Source of the DNA: Candidatus Eiseniibacteriota bacterium
GTDB taxonomy: Bacteria > Eisenbacteria > RBG-16-71-46 > CAIMUX01 > WJJG01
Assembly (NCBI GenBank): GCA_023129715.1
Contig: JAGMBO010000044.1
Location: forward strand, 86,943-150,942
DNA: 64,000 bases
Reading direction: 5' to 3'
Part shown: positions 36,825-44,739 of the stretch, piece after piece
How the letters are laid out: the number at the start of each line of letters is the position of its first letter
Position numbering within the stretch: the first letter of the stretch is position 1
The notes under the pieces: model-generated
What the model saw: the letters and a program-made list of their open reading frames with translations, nothing else
What the model was told of the DNA's origin: nothing
Databases searched by the model: none
Made by a program: the position numbers and the translations under genes

Positions 36825-38400
36825 GGGGGACGGTCGGCGACCGTCGCCCCCGCCGAGGGTGGGCCTGCGTCCGGCGGTCGCTCTGATCGCCGGACTGCTG
36901 CTCGGATCGTTTCCGCCCTGTGGCTTAGGCGGGCTCCTGCTCCCGGCCATGGCCGACACTCCACCGGAGCAGGACGCCCGCCTGTCGATCTCGACCGGAA
37001 CCGAATTCGAGGCGATCGATCAATCCTATGGTTTCGAGACCTGGTTCGATCCCACCGAGTCGATCGACTGGTCGGCCGAGGAACAGCTCGAGACCTTGCG
37101 TAACGAGGATCGCGAGCGCGAGGTGCTTGCCGTGGCGTCCATCGCCTGGCGGCCGGTGATAGCCGCGCTCAGGAATCCGGCGGTGGAGCTCGAGGGCCGC
37201 TGGAGCGAGTCACGCCGCGTCATGACCGTTGGTGGCGAGGCGACCAGTGCCGCGTTCGGCGCCTCCGGTTGGAGCCTGCGCCAGCACCTCTTCATCGAGG
37301 AGGAAGAAGAAGCGGGCGAACGCCTCACCAGCGGCGAGGAGCTTCTCTACCTGCAGTGGCGGCGAGAGCTGCAGCGCGATTCCTGGAGTCTTGCCCTGCG
37401 CAGCACCGTCGATCTCTCCTGGAGCGACGCGTCCTCGAGCGAGCCGGATTCGCTGAGCGAGCTGTATGCCTATTTCCTCGACTACCAGAAGCTCAGCCTG
37501 GGGGTCGGCCTGTTCTCCCGCGGGTTGAGCAGCGCGTCGCTCTACTTCGATCTGACCCGCAAGTGGAGTTCCGGAGAGGGCAGCGCCTACACGGCCGGGG
37601 CGCTCGATTTCTATCGCGACTGGTTCGGGTCGAGCGGCTTCTGTACGCTCGGGCTGCGCGTCGAACGCCGCGTCTATGAAGCCGCCGGGGATTCCCTGGC
37701 GGGCTACTCCTCGGGGTTGCGGCCCTATTGGGAGGGAGAGTGGGTCGGCCGCTGGAGTAGCGGGGGAGAGGGCGCCCAGGTCGAGACCGACCTGCGCCTG
37801 ACCGGCACCGCCTATGATGAGTACTCCAGCGCGGCGGAGGAGAGCGTCACGGTAGACCTCGACGATCTCGGATCGATCGACACCGATCGTCTGCGTCTCG
37901 AGTTCGAACTGCTCGCCGCGCGCGACCTGCTTCCCTTGCTGCGCGCCCCGCGCGAACCATTCGGCGGGGAGGACGCCTGGATCGAGAGCCCCTGGCTCGA
38001 GAGTTTGCGGTATGGCGCCGGGCTCGCCATTGACCGTCTCTGGTTGGCCGAGGGGGCGGGGGAGTTCACCGCGCTGGGGGCGCGCTTCGAACTCAGCGCC
38101 CGCTGCGGGCGGTTGCTGGGCGGGGCTTGGCTCGAGCTTGCCCTCGAGAGCGGCTATCGCAACTACCGCGGCGACGGGGATGCGTTGGCGCTCGACTTAG
38201 CCGGGCTCAGTTTCTCCTTCGCCCAGAGCGACTACGCCTACGTCGAGGCCTCCCTGGTTGGGGGCGGCCGCCTGCCTGCCGGGTTCGAGTGGGAGGGCTA
38301 CGCCTTCCTCGACACCGAGATCCACACCGGCCTCGAAGACGATGCCCACCTCTTGGCGGTGACCATCGCCCTGACCCGACGCTGGGACGTGCTACGCTAG
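36814..38400 (+). CDS. Exported protein, probable outer-membrane barrel
   Basis: A 528-residue protein. GTG 36814 overlaps the preceding gene and opens a signal sequence (PAVALIAGLLLGSFPP, ending AMADTP). The mature protein alternates hydrophobic and polar/charged residues in stretches with many aromatic residues (SWSLALRSTVDLSW, LSLGVGLFSRGLSSASLYFD, YAYVEASLVGGG, LLAVTIALTRRWDVL), consistent with a large barrel, although it does not end in Phe. Overlap with the coiled-coil gene suggests the two form an envelope unit controlled by the adjacent two-component system. No family recognised. The reading frame is also open upstream inside the previous gene, but that part has no coding look. Confidence 0.65.
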   Translation: MSARGDGRRPSPPPRVGLRPAVALIAGLLLGSFPPCGLGGLLLPAMADTPPEQDARLSISTGTEFEAIDQSYGFETWFDPTESIDWSAEEQLETLRNEDREREVLAVASIAWRPVIAALRNPAVELEGRWSESRRVMTVGGEATSAAFGASGWSLRQHLFIEEEEEAGERLTSGEELLYLQWRRELQRDSWSLALRSTVDLSWSDASSSEPDSLSELYAYFLDYQKLSLGVGLFSRGLSSASLYFDLTRKWSSGEGSAYTAGALDFYRDWFGSSGFCTLGLRVERRVYEAAGDSLAGYSSGLRPYWEGEWVGRWSSGGEGAQVETDLRLTGTAYDEYSSAAEESVTVDLDDLGSIDTDRLRLEFELLAARDLLPLLRAPREPFGGEDAWIESPWLESLRYGAGLAIDRLWLAEGAGEFTALGARFELSARCGRLLGGAWLELALESGYRNYRGDGDALALDLAGLSFSFAQSDYAYVEASLVGGGRLPAGFEWEGYAFLDTEIHTGLEDDAHLLAVTIALTRRWDVLR

Positions 38401-38551
38401 CCGCCGAGACGGTCTGCTCCGCCGGCCGGTCGAGACGGCATGCTAGGCGCCGAGACGGTCTGCTCCGCCGGCCGGTCGAGACGGCATGCTAGTTGCCGAG
38501 ATGGTCTGCTCCGCCGGCCGGTCGAGACGGCGCGCTAGCTGCCGAGACGGT
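38397..38551. repeat. 46-bp tandem repeats upstream of the YbbR gene
   Basis: Three full units (38397-38442, 38443-38488, 38489-38534) and a partial fourth, each starting CTAG and containing GAGACGGTCTGCTCCGCC. The first unit begins at the stop codon of the previous gene. The units contain GCCGGC palindromes and near-inverted GAGACGG segments. The array ends 24 bp before a strong -35 box. Confidence 0.9.
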
Positions 38552-38574
38552 ATGGAGTTGTGCCGACGGCCACG

Positions 38575-38603
38575 TTGACACACTCTACACCCCTTTCTAT
38601 ACT
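38575..38603 (+). promoter_or_regulatory. Consensus-type sigma-70 promoter for the YbbR gene
   Basis: TTGACA (38575-38580), exactly 17 bp, TATACT (38598-38603). Transcription would begin near 38610, 30 nt before GTG 38640. This makes the ATG at 38616 nearly leaderless and supports the GTG start. Confidence 0.75.
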
Positions 38604-38639
38604 GCGCGCCGAACGATGCCTGGGGAAGAGGGCTCACTC

Positions 38640-39590
38640 GTGGCACGCTGGGTTTCAAGACACCTCTTCAACAATGCCGGGATCAAGCTGCTTGCGCTTG
38701 CCCTGGCCCTGTTTCTCTATCTCCACGTGTTCGCCAGCCAGGAGAACGAGATCCTGATCGACGTGCCCCTCGATCTGCACGGCATCCCCGAGGGGTTGAC
38801 CTGGTCGGGGAACCTGCCGGCCACCGCCGAGGTGCGCTTCCGCGGCTTGGGGCTCGATCTGCTCAAGATGCGGGCCCGTCTGGAACAGGCGCGCCTGCGG
38901 GTCGAGGTGGGCGAGGCCCGCCCGGGCCACTACCAACGGCCGTTGGTCTCCGAAGATGTCATCCTCCCGCGCGATCTGCGGGTCCAGGCGGTCGCGGTCG
39001 AGTCGCCGCGGGAGATATCGCTCGAGTTCGATCGCCTTCTCGTGTGCCGGCTGGGCGTGGTGCCGCGGGTCGGCGGGCGTGTGGCACCCGGGTACACCGT
39101 CCATGGGCCCACGGTCGTCGAGCCCGATACGGTGCTCGTGCGGGGGCCGGAAGCCGTGCTCGAGTCGTTCGAGTACCTCAAGACCGAGGTGCTCGATATC
39201 TCCGGCTGCGAGGACATGGTCACCCGCCGCGTGCCGCTCGTCCTTCACGAAGGCTGCCAGGCGATCCCCCCGGAAGTCACCGTGCGGGTGACGATCGAGC
39301 CGGTGATCTCGCGCACCTTTGCCGGCCTGCCGATCGAGGTGCTGCGGTCGCGGGGTGTGGAGGTCGTGCGGATCGAGCCGGCGGATGGGATCGTCTCGGT
39401 CAGCGGACCGGCCAGCGTGCTCGAGTCCCTCTCTGCCGAGGACCTGCGGGTCTCGATCGAGGCCCGCGGCCTGCCGCCCGGCGGCACCTATACATTGATG
39501 GCGAGTGTCGAGCTGCGCCGGGCCGCGGTGGTGGGCGCGATCTCGATCGAGCCGGTTAGACCGGAGAAGTTCGAGGTGGAGTTGAAATAG
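38640..39590 (+). CDS. YbbR-domain membrane-anchored protein (CdaR-like)
   Basis: A 316-residue protein with one N-terminal membrane segment (AGIKLLALALALFLYLHVF, about 11-29) and then YbbR beta-domains facing the periplasm: VPLDLHGIPEGLTW, VSGPASVLESLSAEDLRVSIE, GRVAPGYTVHGPTVVEPDTVLVRGPE, ending EPVRPEKFEVELK. In Firmicutes YbbR/CdaR controls the diadenylate cyclase CdaA; no cyclase gene or glmM is adjacent here, so that role is not supported by context. GTG 38640 is preceded by AAGAGG at 8 nt; ATG 38616 would add eight residues. Confidence 0.82.
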   Translation: MARWVSRHLFNNAGIKLLALALALFLYLHVFASQENEILIDVPLDLHGIPEGLTWSGNLPATAEVRFRGLGLDLLKMRARLEQARLRVEVGEARPGHYQRPLVSEDVILPRDLRVQAVAVESPREISLEFDRLLVCRLGVVPRVGGRVAPGYTVHGPTVVEPDTVLVRGPEAVLESFEYLKTEVLDISGCEDMVTRRVPLVLHEGCQAIPPEVTVRVTIEPVISRTFAGLPIEVLRSRGVEVVRIEPADGIVSVSGPASVLESLSAEDLRVSIEARGLPPGGTYTLMASVELRRAAVVGAISIEPVRPEKFEVELK

Positions 39591-39599
39591 GAGAGGCCG

Positions 39600-39803
39600 A
39601 TGGAGCCGGACATCGAGTATCCCTACTGCCCCGTCAGCCGGCAGCTCTGCCGGGGGGGTAAGGTGTGGGTCGATCCGAGCGAGCGCCAGCAGGAGGCCGA
39701 CTGCGTCTTCTGGCACCGCAAGGAACTTCGTTGCACCTTGCGGATGGTGGAGTTCGATCTCTTCAACATCGCCCGGGCACTCGACGAGCTACGCAATCGC
39801 TAA
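39600..39803 (+). CDS. Small four-cysteine protein of unknown function
   Basis: A 67-residue protein with Cys10, Cys17, Cys35 and Cys45 (spacing C-x6-C-x17-C-x9-C), suggesting a bound metal ion or iron-sulfur site, and an amphipathic C-terminal helix (EFDLFNIARALDELRNR). AGGAG lies upstream of ATG 39600, which is 9 bp after the YbbR stop, so it is translated from the same message. The ribosome site and operon position make it a believable gene. Not recognised. Confidence 0.7.
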   Translation: MEPDIEYPYCPVSRQLCRGGKVWVDPSERQQEADCVFWHRKELRCTLRMVEFDLFNIARALDELRNR

Positions 39804-39804
39804 G

Positions 39805-39860
39805 CCCTGCTGGTCGCCGGCCCGGGGCCTGGCGGGGTCCCGCCCGAGGCGGCAGCAGGG
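39805..39860 (+). terminator. Long GC hairpin after the small Cys protein
   Basis: Arms CCCTGCTG (39805-39812) and CAGCAGGG (39853-39860) enclose a GC-rich, self-pairing interior. There is no T-run, so rho-independent ending is only a possibility. Confidence 0.3.
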
Positions 39861-39931
39861 GAACGGCGCTCCAGTGGTGACGGAAGATCTAGTGGGCGTT
39901 GAGGTTGTTGTTCTGCAAGCACGTTTTCGTG

Positions 39932-39960
39932 TTGACAGGGTTTCGGGGCGGTGCTAGGTT
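39932..39960 (+). promoter_or_regulatory. Candidate HU-gene promoter
   Basis: TTGACA (39932-39937), 17 bp, TAGGTT (39955-39960). The leader to ATG 40071 would be about 105 nt. Confidence 0.55.
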
Positions 39961-40070
39961 GCAATCTCTTGCGGTAACTGGGGTTGCAGCAGGAGGAAGC
40001 TGCCTGAAACCCGCGCGGGCCGGTTGCGGGATGCCGGTTGCGTGCGGGGTGGTCTGCCAAGGAGGGACGC

Positions 40071-40352
40071 ATGACGAAGGCGGATCTAGTTGACGAAATC
40101 GCCGATCGTACGGGGCTAACGAAGAAAGACGTCGCGGATACGGTGGACGAGTTCCTGGAGGCGATCAAGCGGGCGCTGATTTCGGGCAAGCACATTGAGA
40201 TCCGGGGCTTCGGGACGTTCAAGGTGCGGCTGCGCAAGGCGCGCGTTGCCCGCAATCCGAAGAATCCCGGGCAGCCGGTCCATGTGCCCGAGCGTCGCGT
40301 TCCGGTCTTCAAGGTCTCCAAACAGCTCAAGGATATGGTCGCCAACGCCTAG
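40071..40352 (+). CDS. hup: HU/IHF-family histone-like DNA-binding protein
   Basis: A 93-residue nucleoid protein. The family pattern is complete: MTKADLVDEIADRTGLTKKD, the helical dimer part, IEIRGFGTFKVRLRKARVARNPKNPGQPV (the DNA-intercalating arm with RNPKNPG), and PVFKVSKQLKDMV. ATG 40071 is preceded by AAGGAGG; upstream in-frame codons have no site. Its own promoter lies at 39932. It could also act in architectural support of sigma-54 promoters, though that is general family knowledge rather than something shown here. Confidence 0.95.
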   Translation: MTKADLVDEIADRTGLTKKDVADTVDEFLEAIKRALISGKHIEIRGFGTFKVRLRKARVARNPKNPGQPVHVPERRVPVFKVSKQLKDMVANA

Positions 40353-40416
40353 CGGCTGGTTGGGATCGCTGGCGGGATCTCTCTTCACCTCGCCGCCGGT
40401 TGGCGACTGTGCATGT

Positions 40417-40444
40417 CCTCCCGGGCGCCGCGCGCGCCCGGAGG
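40417..40444 (+). terminator. Stable hairpin after the HU gene
   Basis: CCTCCCGGGCGC pairs with GCGCCCGGAGG (one bulged base), followed by GTTCTCC; no clear T-run. Confidence 0.4.
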
Positions 40445-40508
40445 GTTCTCCCGTCCCTGGATCCATACGGTTGCGTGGGAGTGAGTGCAGGTTGGGGGCG
40501 GGGGTGCG

Positions 40509-41156
40509 ATGCTGAGCGAGACGAAGCAGAGACTGCGCCGGGTCCTCTTGCCGGTGGCCAGGGGATTGGCTGCCGCCGGGGTCCTTCCGAATCATCTCAC
40601 TGCTGCCGGTCTGGTGGCCGCCGCTCTGGCCGCCGTCTCCCTCGCACTCGGCAGTCTCACCCTGGGCATCGTCTGGCTGCTGATCAGTCTGCTCTGTGAT
40701 CTGCTCGACGGCGATGTCGCCCGCCTGCGGGCCGAGCAGACCTCGCTGTTCGGTGCCTTCTTCGATTCCACCGCCGACCGTCTTTCCGAGGCCCTCGTTT
40801 TCGGCGGGCTACTCGTGGGCAAGGCCTTTCATGGGGGCGGCTGCGGATGGCCCTGGACCGTCGTCTGGGTGCTGAGCCTGGCGGGAAGTTTCCTGGTCAG
40901 CTACACGCGCGCGCGCGCCGAGGGGTTGGGGATGGAGTGCCGGATTGGGATCGCCGATCGCAGCCTACGCATGGCCTTGGTGCTGCTCATGCTCGTGCTC
41001 GGATTCCGCTGGTCGGGTTTCTTCCTCGGAGCCCTGAGCCTGCTCGCCTGGTTCACGGTGGTCCAGCGCTTCATCCACGTTCGCCGCCAAGCGCTTGCCG
41101 TCCTGGACGCCGGACCCGGCGGCCGGGGGCATCCGGCCGGAGGCAACGAGTCGTGA
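40509..41156 (+). CDS. CDP-alcohol phosphatidyltransferase (inner membrane)
   Basis: A 215-residue membrane enzyme that moves a phosphatidyl group from CDP-diacylglycerol (or another CDP-alcohol) to an alcohol. The family signature D-x2-DG-x2-AR-x8-G-x3-D-x3-D is intact (D64, D67, G68, A71, R72, G82, D86, D90), and the rest forms five or six membrane helices. The length and SYTRARAEGLGMECRIGIADRSLRM segment resemble phosphatidylinositol-phosphate/archaetidylinositol-phosphate synthase-like members, but the acceptor cannot be fixed. ATG 40509 has a G-rich upstream tract. The stop overlaps the tmk start (GTGA). Confidence 0.87.
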   Translation: MLSETKQRLRRVLLPVARGLAAAGVLPNHLTAAGLVAAALAAVSLALGSLTLGIVWLLISLLCDLLDGDVARLRAEQTSLFGAFFDSTADRLSEALVFGGLLVGKAFHGGGCGWPWTVVWVLSLAGSFLVSYTRARAEGLGMECRIGIADRSLRMALVLLMLVLGFRWSGFFLGALSLLAWFTVVQRFIHVRRQALAVLDAGPGGRGHPAGGNES

Positions 41157-41821
41157 GTTCTTCGCCCCCCCGACGCGAGGGGCATCGGTCCCCCTTCATC
41201 GCCCTCGAGGGCATCGAGGGGTGCGGCAAGAGCACCCAGATCGCCCGCCTGGCCGAGCATCTCGACCGCAACGGGCGGGCCTATCGGATCACCCGTGAGC
41301 CCGGTGGCACGCCCTTCGGTGACGCCCTACGGGACCTGCTTCTGCGGCCCGAGGGTGAGCCGCTCGATGGCCTGACCGAGCTCTTTCTCCTGGAGGCGGC
41401 CCGCCGGCGCCATGTGCGCGAAGTGATCGTCCCCGCCCTGATCGCCGGTTCGATCGTGATCGCCGATCGCTATGCCGACTCCTCGGTTGCCTATCAGGCG
41501 GGCGGCCGCGGCCTGAGCACCGAGCTGGTCGAGCAGCTCAACGACTTGGCGACCGATGGCCTGATGCCCGACCTGACCCTGCTCCTCGATCTGCCGGCCG
41601 ATGTCGGTCTGGCGCGGGTGGCGGGACGGGACCGCGCCCGGGACCGCATGGAGCGCGAGCGGATCGACTTCCACCGGCGGGTGCGCGCCGCCTACCTCGA
41701 GCTGGCGCGGCGCCGGGGCGAGGAGCGATACCGGGTGATCGATGCCCGCCGGGACATCGAGGTCGTCACGGACGAGGTGCTTGCCGCCGTGGCCCCGTTG
41801 CTGAAAGGGCGTGACGCCTGA
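41153..41821 (+). CDS. tmk: Thymidylate kinase
   Basis: Phosphorylates dTMP to dTDP with ATP. The 222 residues show P-loop GIEGCGKST (20-28), REPGGTPFGDALRDLLL, the catalytic ADRYADSSVAYQ, and the lid RDRARDRMERE, whose Arg residues mark an E. coli-like class. GTG 41153 overlaps the phosphatidyltransferase stop and has GGAGGC about 10 nt upstream. No holB or other replication gene follows, unlike in many bacteria. Confidence 0.93.
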   Translation: MSSSPPRREGHRSPFIALEGIEGCGKSTQIARLAEHLDRNGRAYRITREPGGTPFGDALRDLLLRPEGEPLDGLTELFLLEAARRRHVREVIVPALIAGSIVIADRYADSSVAYQAGGRGLSTELVEQLNDLATDGLMPDLTLLLDLPADVGLARVAGRDRARDRMERERIDFHRRVRAAYLELARRRGEERYRVIDARRDIEVVTDEVLAAVAPLLKGRDA

Positions 41822-42011
41822 GTCCGGGCGCCGGCTTCCGAGATGTGGATCGTTGGTTGTGGATCAAAGATTGCAGAGACGAGCCCGCTAACTCCCCGGC
41901 CCGACAATGGAATACGCGATCCTTGGGTTTCTTTCATCCCAACTGACTTCTAACTAACTTCCTTTCATTGAGTTAGCTGCATTCCGTCCGAAATCCTCGA
42001 TCAGTGATCTG

Positions 42012-42020
42012 TGGTATAAT
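42012..42020 (+). promoter_or_regulatory. Extended -10 promoter for the S41 protease gene
   Basis: TGGTATAAT fits the extended -10 form TGnTATAAT; no convincing -35 is seen. The spacer around it (41870-42010) is visibly AT-richer than its surroundings and has a small inverted repeat, CTAACT/AGTTAG (arms about 41952 and 41971). Transcription would start at about 42027. Confidence 0.5.
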
Positions 42021-42027
42021 TGTCTTT

Positions 42028-43761
42028 GTGAGATTTATCAACCTACACCTCGATGGCCGCCCCTGGGTCCGGTTCCGGTCCGGCACCTCAACGTCCAATC
42101 CCGCTAGACGTTACGCCATTCGTCTGCTTGGCGCAGGGGTGCTCCTGGCCTTGATGATCACCCTTGCCGTTCCGAGGCAACCCCATACAACCAAAGATGT
42201 TGACTCAGCGGCGCCTCCGGGCGCGGCCTGGTTGGCCGCGGCCGAGCTCCTCGACTCCCATGGAGACTCCCTCGAGCCCGCCCTGCGGCTTCTGGTCGAG
42301 TGCGTCCATTGGTTGCACGCCAATTATGTCGACACCCTGCCCCCTCATGTGCTGGTCGGCCAGGCCTTGGACGGCATCCTCGGCCATGCCGATCCCTACA
42401 CCGAGCTGCTCACCGCCGGTGAGTGGGAGCGGGTCATCGAGGGCACGACCAGCGGCTACGTTGGGATCGGAGTGGGACTCGACTTCGCCGGATCCGTTCC
42501 CCTGATCCGCTCGGTTCATCCCGGTTCGCCGGCCGCCGCGGTGGGCCTGCTGCCCGGGGACCGTATGCTGCGGGCCGCCGGCGAGAGCCTCAGTGACCTC
42601 GAGCCCCATGAGGTTTCCGTGCGCATCCGCGGCCCCGAGGGGTCGTCGTTGCGTCTGGAGGTTGTCGATCCACAAGGGGAGGTGCGCCGCGAAGTCGAGG
42701 TGGCCCGTGCCCACCTCGATCTGCCGGCAGTCGAGGCTGCGCGCATTGCCGGCGGCGCCGTCGGATATGTGCGTCTGCTGCGCTTCGGTTTCGGGACGAC
42801 GGCGAGGATGCGCGCGCAATTGGAGGCCTGGGCGCCCGACCCGCCCGCTGCGCTGATCGTCGATCTGCGCGGCAATCCGGGCGGGCTCTTCGATGATGCG
42901 ACGGAGCTGGCGGACCTCTTTCTTCCGGCAGGGGCCGAGATCGTGCGCACCACGAGCCGGCTCGTCAGGGAGTGCGAGGAGATCTACGCGACCGACGCCT
43001 CGCTGCCCGCGCCGGCTGATCTGCTGCTCCTGACCGACAGTCTGACGGCGAGTTCGGCGGAAGTCTTCGCCGGGGCACTCCAGGGGGCTGGGCGGGCGCT
43101 GCTCGCCGGGGAGTTGACCTACGGCAAGCGCAGCATCCAACGTTTCCGTCCCCTCCGCGGTGGGGGGGCGCTGAAGCTGACGACGAGTCGGTTCCGCACG
43201 CCCGGCGATCGCGAGGAGCTCGCCAGAGGCGCGCGACCCGTCGCCGCCGGCGCGGCAGGTCTCCTTTTCCATGGCGAGGAAGATCGCCGGGAGCGCACGC
43301 CCCTGCAGCCCGACATCCCGTTGCCGGCGGTCGCGGGGGATGCCTTCCTGAGCCGCTGTGACAGCGCCGGCTTAATCGCCCGCTTCCTGCATTTGCGGAC
43401 GCTGCCCGAGGGCGACGGCGCGGCTCCCTCCGCCTGGTCGGCGGATGGGCCGCCCGCATGCTGGAACGATTTCGCGCGGCAGGCGGGAGGCTTCCCGCGA
43501 TGGAGGGAGCAGTTCCACGCCGCGATGGAGCGTTGGGGGATCCCCGCCGCCCACGCGGTGGGCGGCGGGGAGCGCCCGGCGTCCGGTCCCGAGCGGGAAG
43601 CGCATCTCCAGCGCCTCTGGGTCGCGGATTGGGCGGGGGAATGCTGGGGGCCGGAAACCGCAGCGGCGGCGAAGGCCGAGCTCGATCCCTGGGTGCAGGC
43701 GTCCTTGCGCATTCTCGATGGGCCGCAGGCGGCCCTCACCTGCCGAGAGACCTCCGAGTAG
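42028..43761 (+). CDS. S41 family C-terminal processing peptidase with PDZ domain
   Basis: A 577-residue periplasmic protease anchored by an N-terminal membrane segment (IRLLGAGVLLALMITLAV, about 30-47). After a helical region with ILGHADPYTELLTAGE come a PDZ domain (GYVGIGVGLDF, IRSVHPGSPAAAVGLLPGDRM) and the tail-specific protease core with VDLRGNPGG and the Ser-Lys dyad S342 (TASSAEVFAGAL) and K367 (TYGKRSIQ), 25 residues apart as usual. An extra C-terminal domain of about 180 residues is unassigned. I chose GTG 42028 because the promoter's expected start site is at 42027, which would make the message leaderless; the frame is open to ATG 42004. Confidence 0.85.
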   Translation: MRFINLHLDGRPWVRFRSGTSTSNPARRYAIRLLGAGVLLALMITLAVPRQPHTTKDVDSAAPPGAAWLAAAELLDSHGDSLEPALRLLVECVHWLHANYVDTLPPHVLVGQALDGILGHADPYTELLTAGEWERVIEGTTSGYVGIGVGLDFAGSVPLIRSVHPGSPAAAVGLLPGDRMLRAAGESLSDLEPHEVSVRIRGPEGSSLRLEVVDPQGEVRREVEVARAHLDLPAVEAARIAGGAVGYVRLLRFGFGTTARMRAQLEAWAPDPPAALIVDLRGNPGGLFDDATELADLFLPAGAEIVRTTSRLVRECEEIYATDASLPAPADLLLLTDSLTASSAEVFAGALQGAGRALLAGELTYGKRSIQRFRPLRGGGALKLTTSRFRTPGDREELARGARPVAAGAAGLLFHGEEDRRERTPLQPDIPLPAVAGDAFLSRCDSAGLIARFLHLRTLPEGDGAAPSAWSADGPPACWNDFARQAGGFPRWREQFHAAMERWGIPAAHAVGGGERPASGPEREAHLQRLWVADWAGECWGPETAAAAKAELDPWVQASLRILDGPQAALTCRETSE

Positions 43762-43790
43762 TTCCGTATCCCCGGCCGGCGGCGTATACT
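43762..43790 (+). promoter_or_regulatory. Possible larBC promoter
   Basis: TATACT (43785-43790) is good; TTCCGT at 17 bp upstream is a poor -35. The larB start is 58 bp further on. Confidence 0.35.
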
Positions 43791-43848
43791 CCCTCTCTTC
43801 GGATTCCCGGCGCCACGCGGCGCAATCCGGTAGGGGGGGGAGCAATCA

Positions 43849-44739
43849 GTGAGGCCCGAAGAGATCCGTGATCTGCTCGGTGCCGTTGCCCGCGGCACCT
43901 GCTCGGTGGAGGATGCCCTGCGCCGGCTGAAGGACTGGCCGGTCGAGGACCTGGGCTTTGCCCAAGTCGATCACCACCGCCACCTGCGCCGGGGATTTCC
44001 CGAGGTCGTCTTCGCCGGCGGCAAGCAGCCCGAGGAAACCGAGCGCATCGCCGCCGCCCTCGTCCGCCAGCGGGCCCGGCTACTGGTCACCCGGGCCGAC
44101 GAGGAGACGCTGCGACGGCTCGAGGCGCGCTTTCCGCGGGGGCGGGCCAATCGCAGGGCGCGCACCTTCGTCCGCCTGCCCGAGGAGGGGCCCGGGAAGG
44201 GACTGATTGCCATTCTCGCGGCTGGAACCAGTGACATTCCCGTGGCCGAAGAGGCTGTCGAGACGGCCCGGGCGATGGGAGCCCGGGTCACGACGGTCTA
44301 CGATGTCGGGGTCGCCGGTCTCAACCGGCTCGTACCCCATCTCGAGACACTGCGGCGCGCGAATGTCGTCCTCGCGGTGGCCGGGATGGAGGGGGCCCTG
44401 CCGAGCCTGGTGGGGGCAGTGGCGCCCGGGCTGGTCATCGCGGTGCCGACCAGTGTCGGCTACGGCACCAGTCTTGGGGGCTTGACCGCGCTCTTCGGCA
44501 TGCTCAATAGCTGCGCCTCGGGTGTCGTGGTGGTCAACATCGACAATGGCTTTGGGGCCGGCTATGCCGCCGGGCTGGTCAATCGGGCGGTGGTCGCTGC
44601 CGCGAAGGGAGGCTCTCCAGAGGAGACTTCCGGAGAGGACACTTCCGGAGAGGAGACTGCCGGAGAGGAGACCGCTGCTGCCGGGGCGGATGACCTCCCG
44701 GCGCGTGAGACGCAGGGAGGCGATCAGCAGTGCGAGTAG
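43849..44739 (+). CDS. larB: Nickel-pincer cofactor biosynthesis protein LarB
   Basis: Carboxylates and hydrolyses nicotinic acid adenine dinucleotide, the first step to the nickel-pincer nucleotide of lactate racemase-type enzymes. The 296 residues show the N-terminal DLGFAQVDHHRHLRRGFPEVVF, then the PurE-like half: IAILAAGTSDIPVAEEAVETA, VYDVGVAGLNRL, VVLAVAGMEGALPSLVGA, VPTSVGYGTSLGGLTAL. GTG 43849 follows GGGGGGAG by 6 nt. The last 45 residues are an acidic, repeat-encoded tail (SGEET units) absent from typical LarB. It overlaps larC by 10 bp. larE and larA are not in the window. Confidence 0.93.
   Translation: MRPEEIRDLLGAVARGTCSVEDALRRLKDWPVEDLGFAQVDHHRHLRRGFPEVVFAGGKQPEETERIAAALVRQRARLLVTRADEETLRRLEARFPRGRANRRARTFVRLPEEGPGKGLIAILAAGTSDIPVAEEAVETARAMGARVTTVYDVGVAGLNRLVPHLETLRRANVVLAVAGMEGALPSLVGAVAPGLVIAVPTSVGYGTSLGGLTALFGMLNSCASGVVVVNIDNGFGAGYAAGLVNRAVVAAAKGGSPEETSGEDTSGEETAGEETAAAGADDLPARETQGGDQQCE
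44611..44670. repeat. 15-bp tandem repeats encoding the larB C-terminal tail
   Basis: Units ACTTCCGGAGAGGAC, ACTTCCGGAGAGGAG and ACTGCCGGAGAGGAG (44626-44670) follow a diverged unit at 44611; they encode T-S/A-G-E-D/E. Confidence 0.8.

Noticed and set aside
38397..38551. CRISPR-like array
   Set aside because: The 46-bp units are directly adjacent without unique spacers and there are no cas genes; it is a plain tandem repeat.
38641..38656. TGGCACG sequence resembling a sigma-54 -24 box
   Set aside because: It lies inside the YbbR coding start and has no -12 GC at the needed spacing.
42004..42027. ATG-type upstream start of the S41 protease at 42004
   Set aside because: It overlaps the extended -10 element, so it would not be in the transcript from that promoter.
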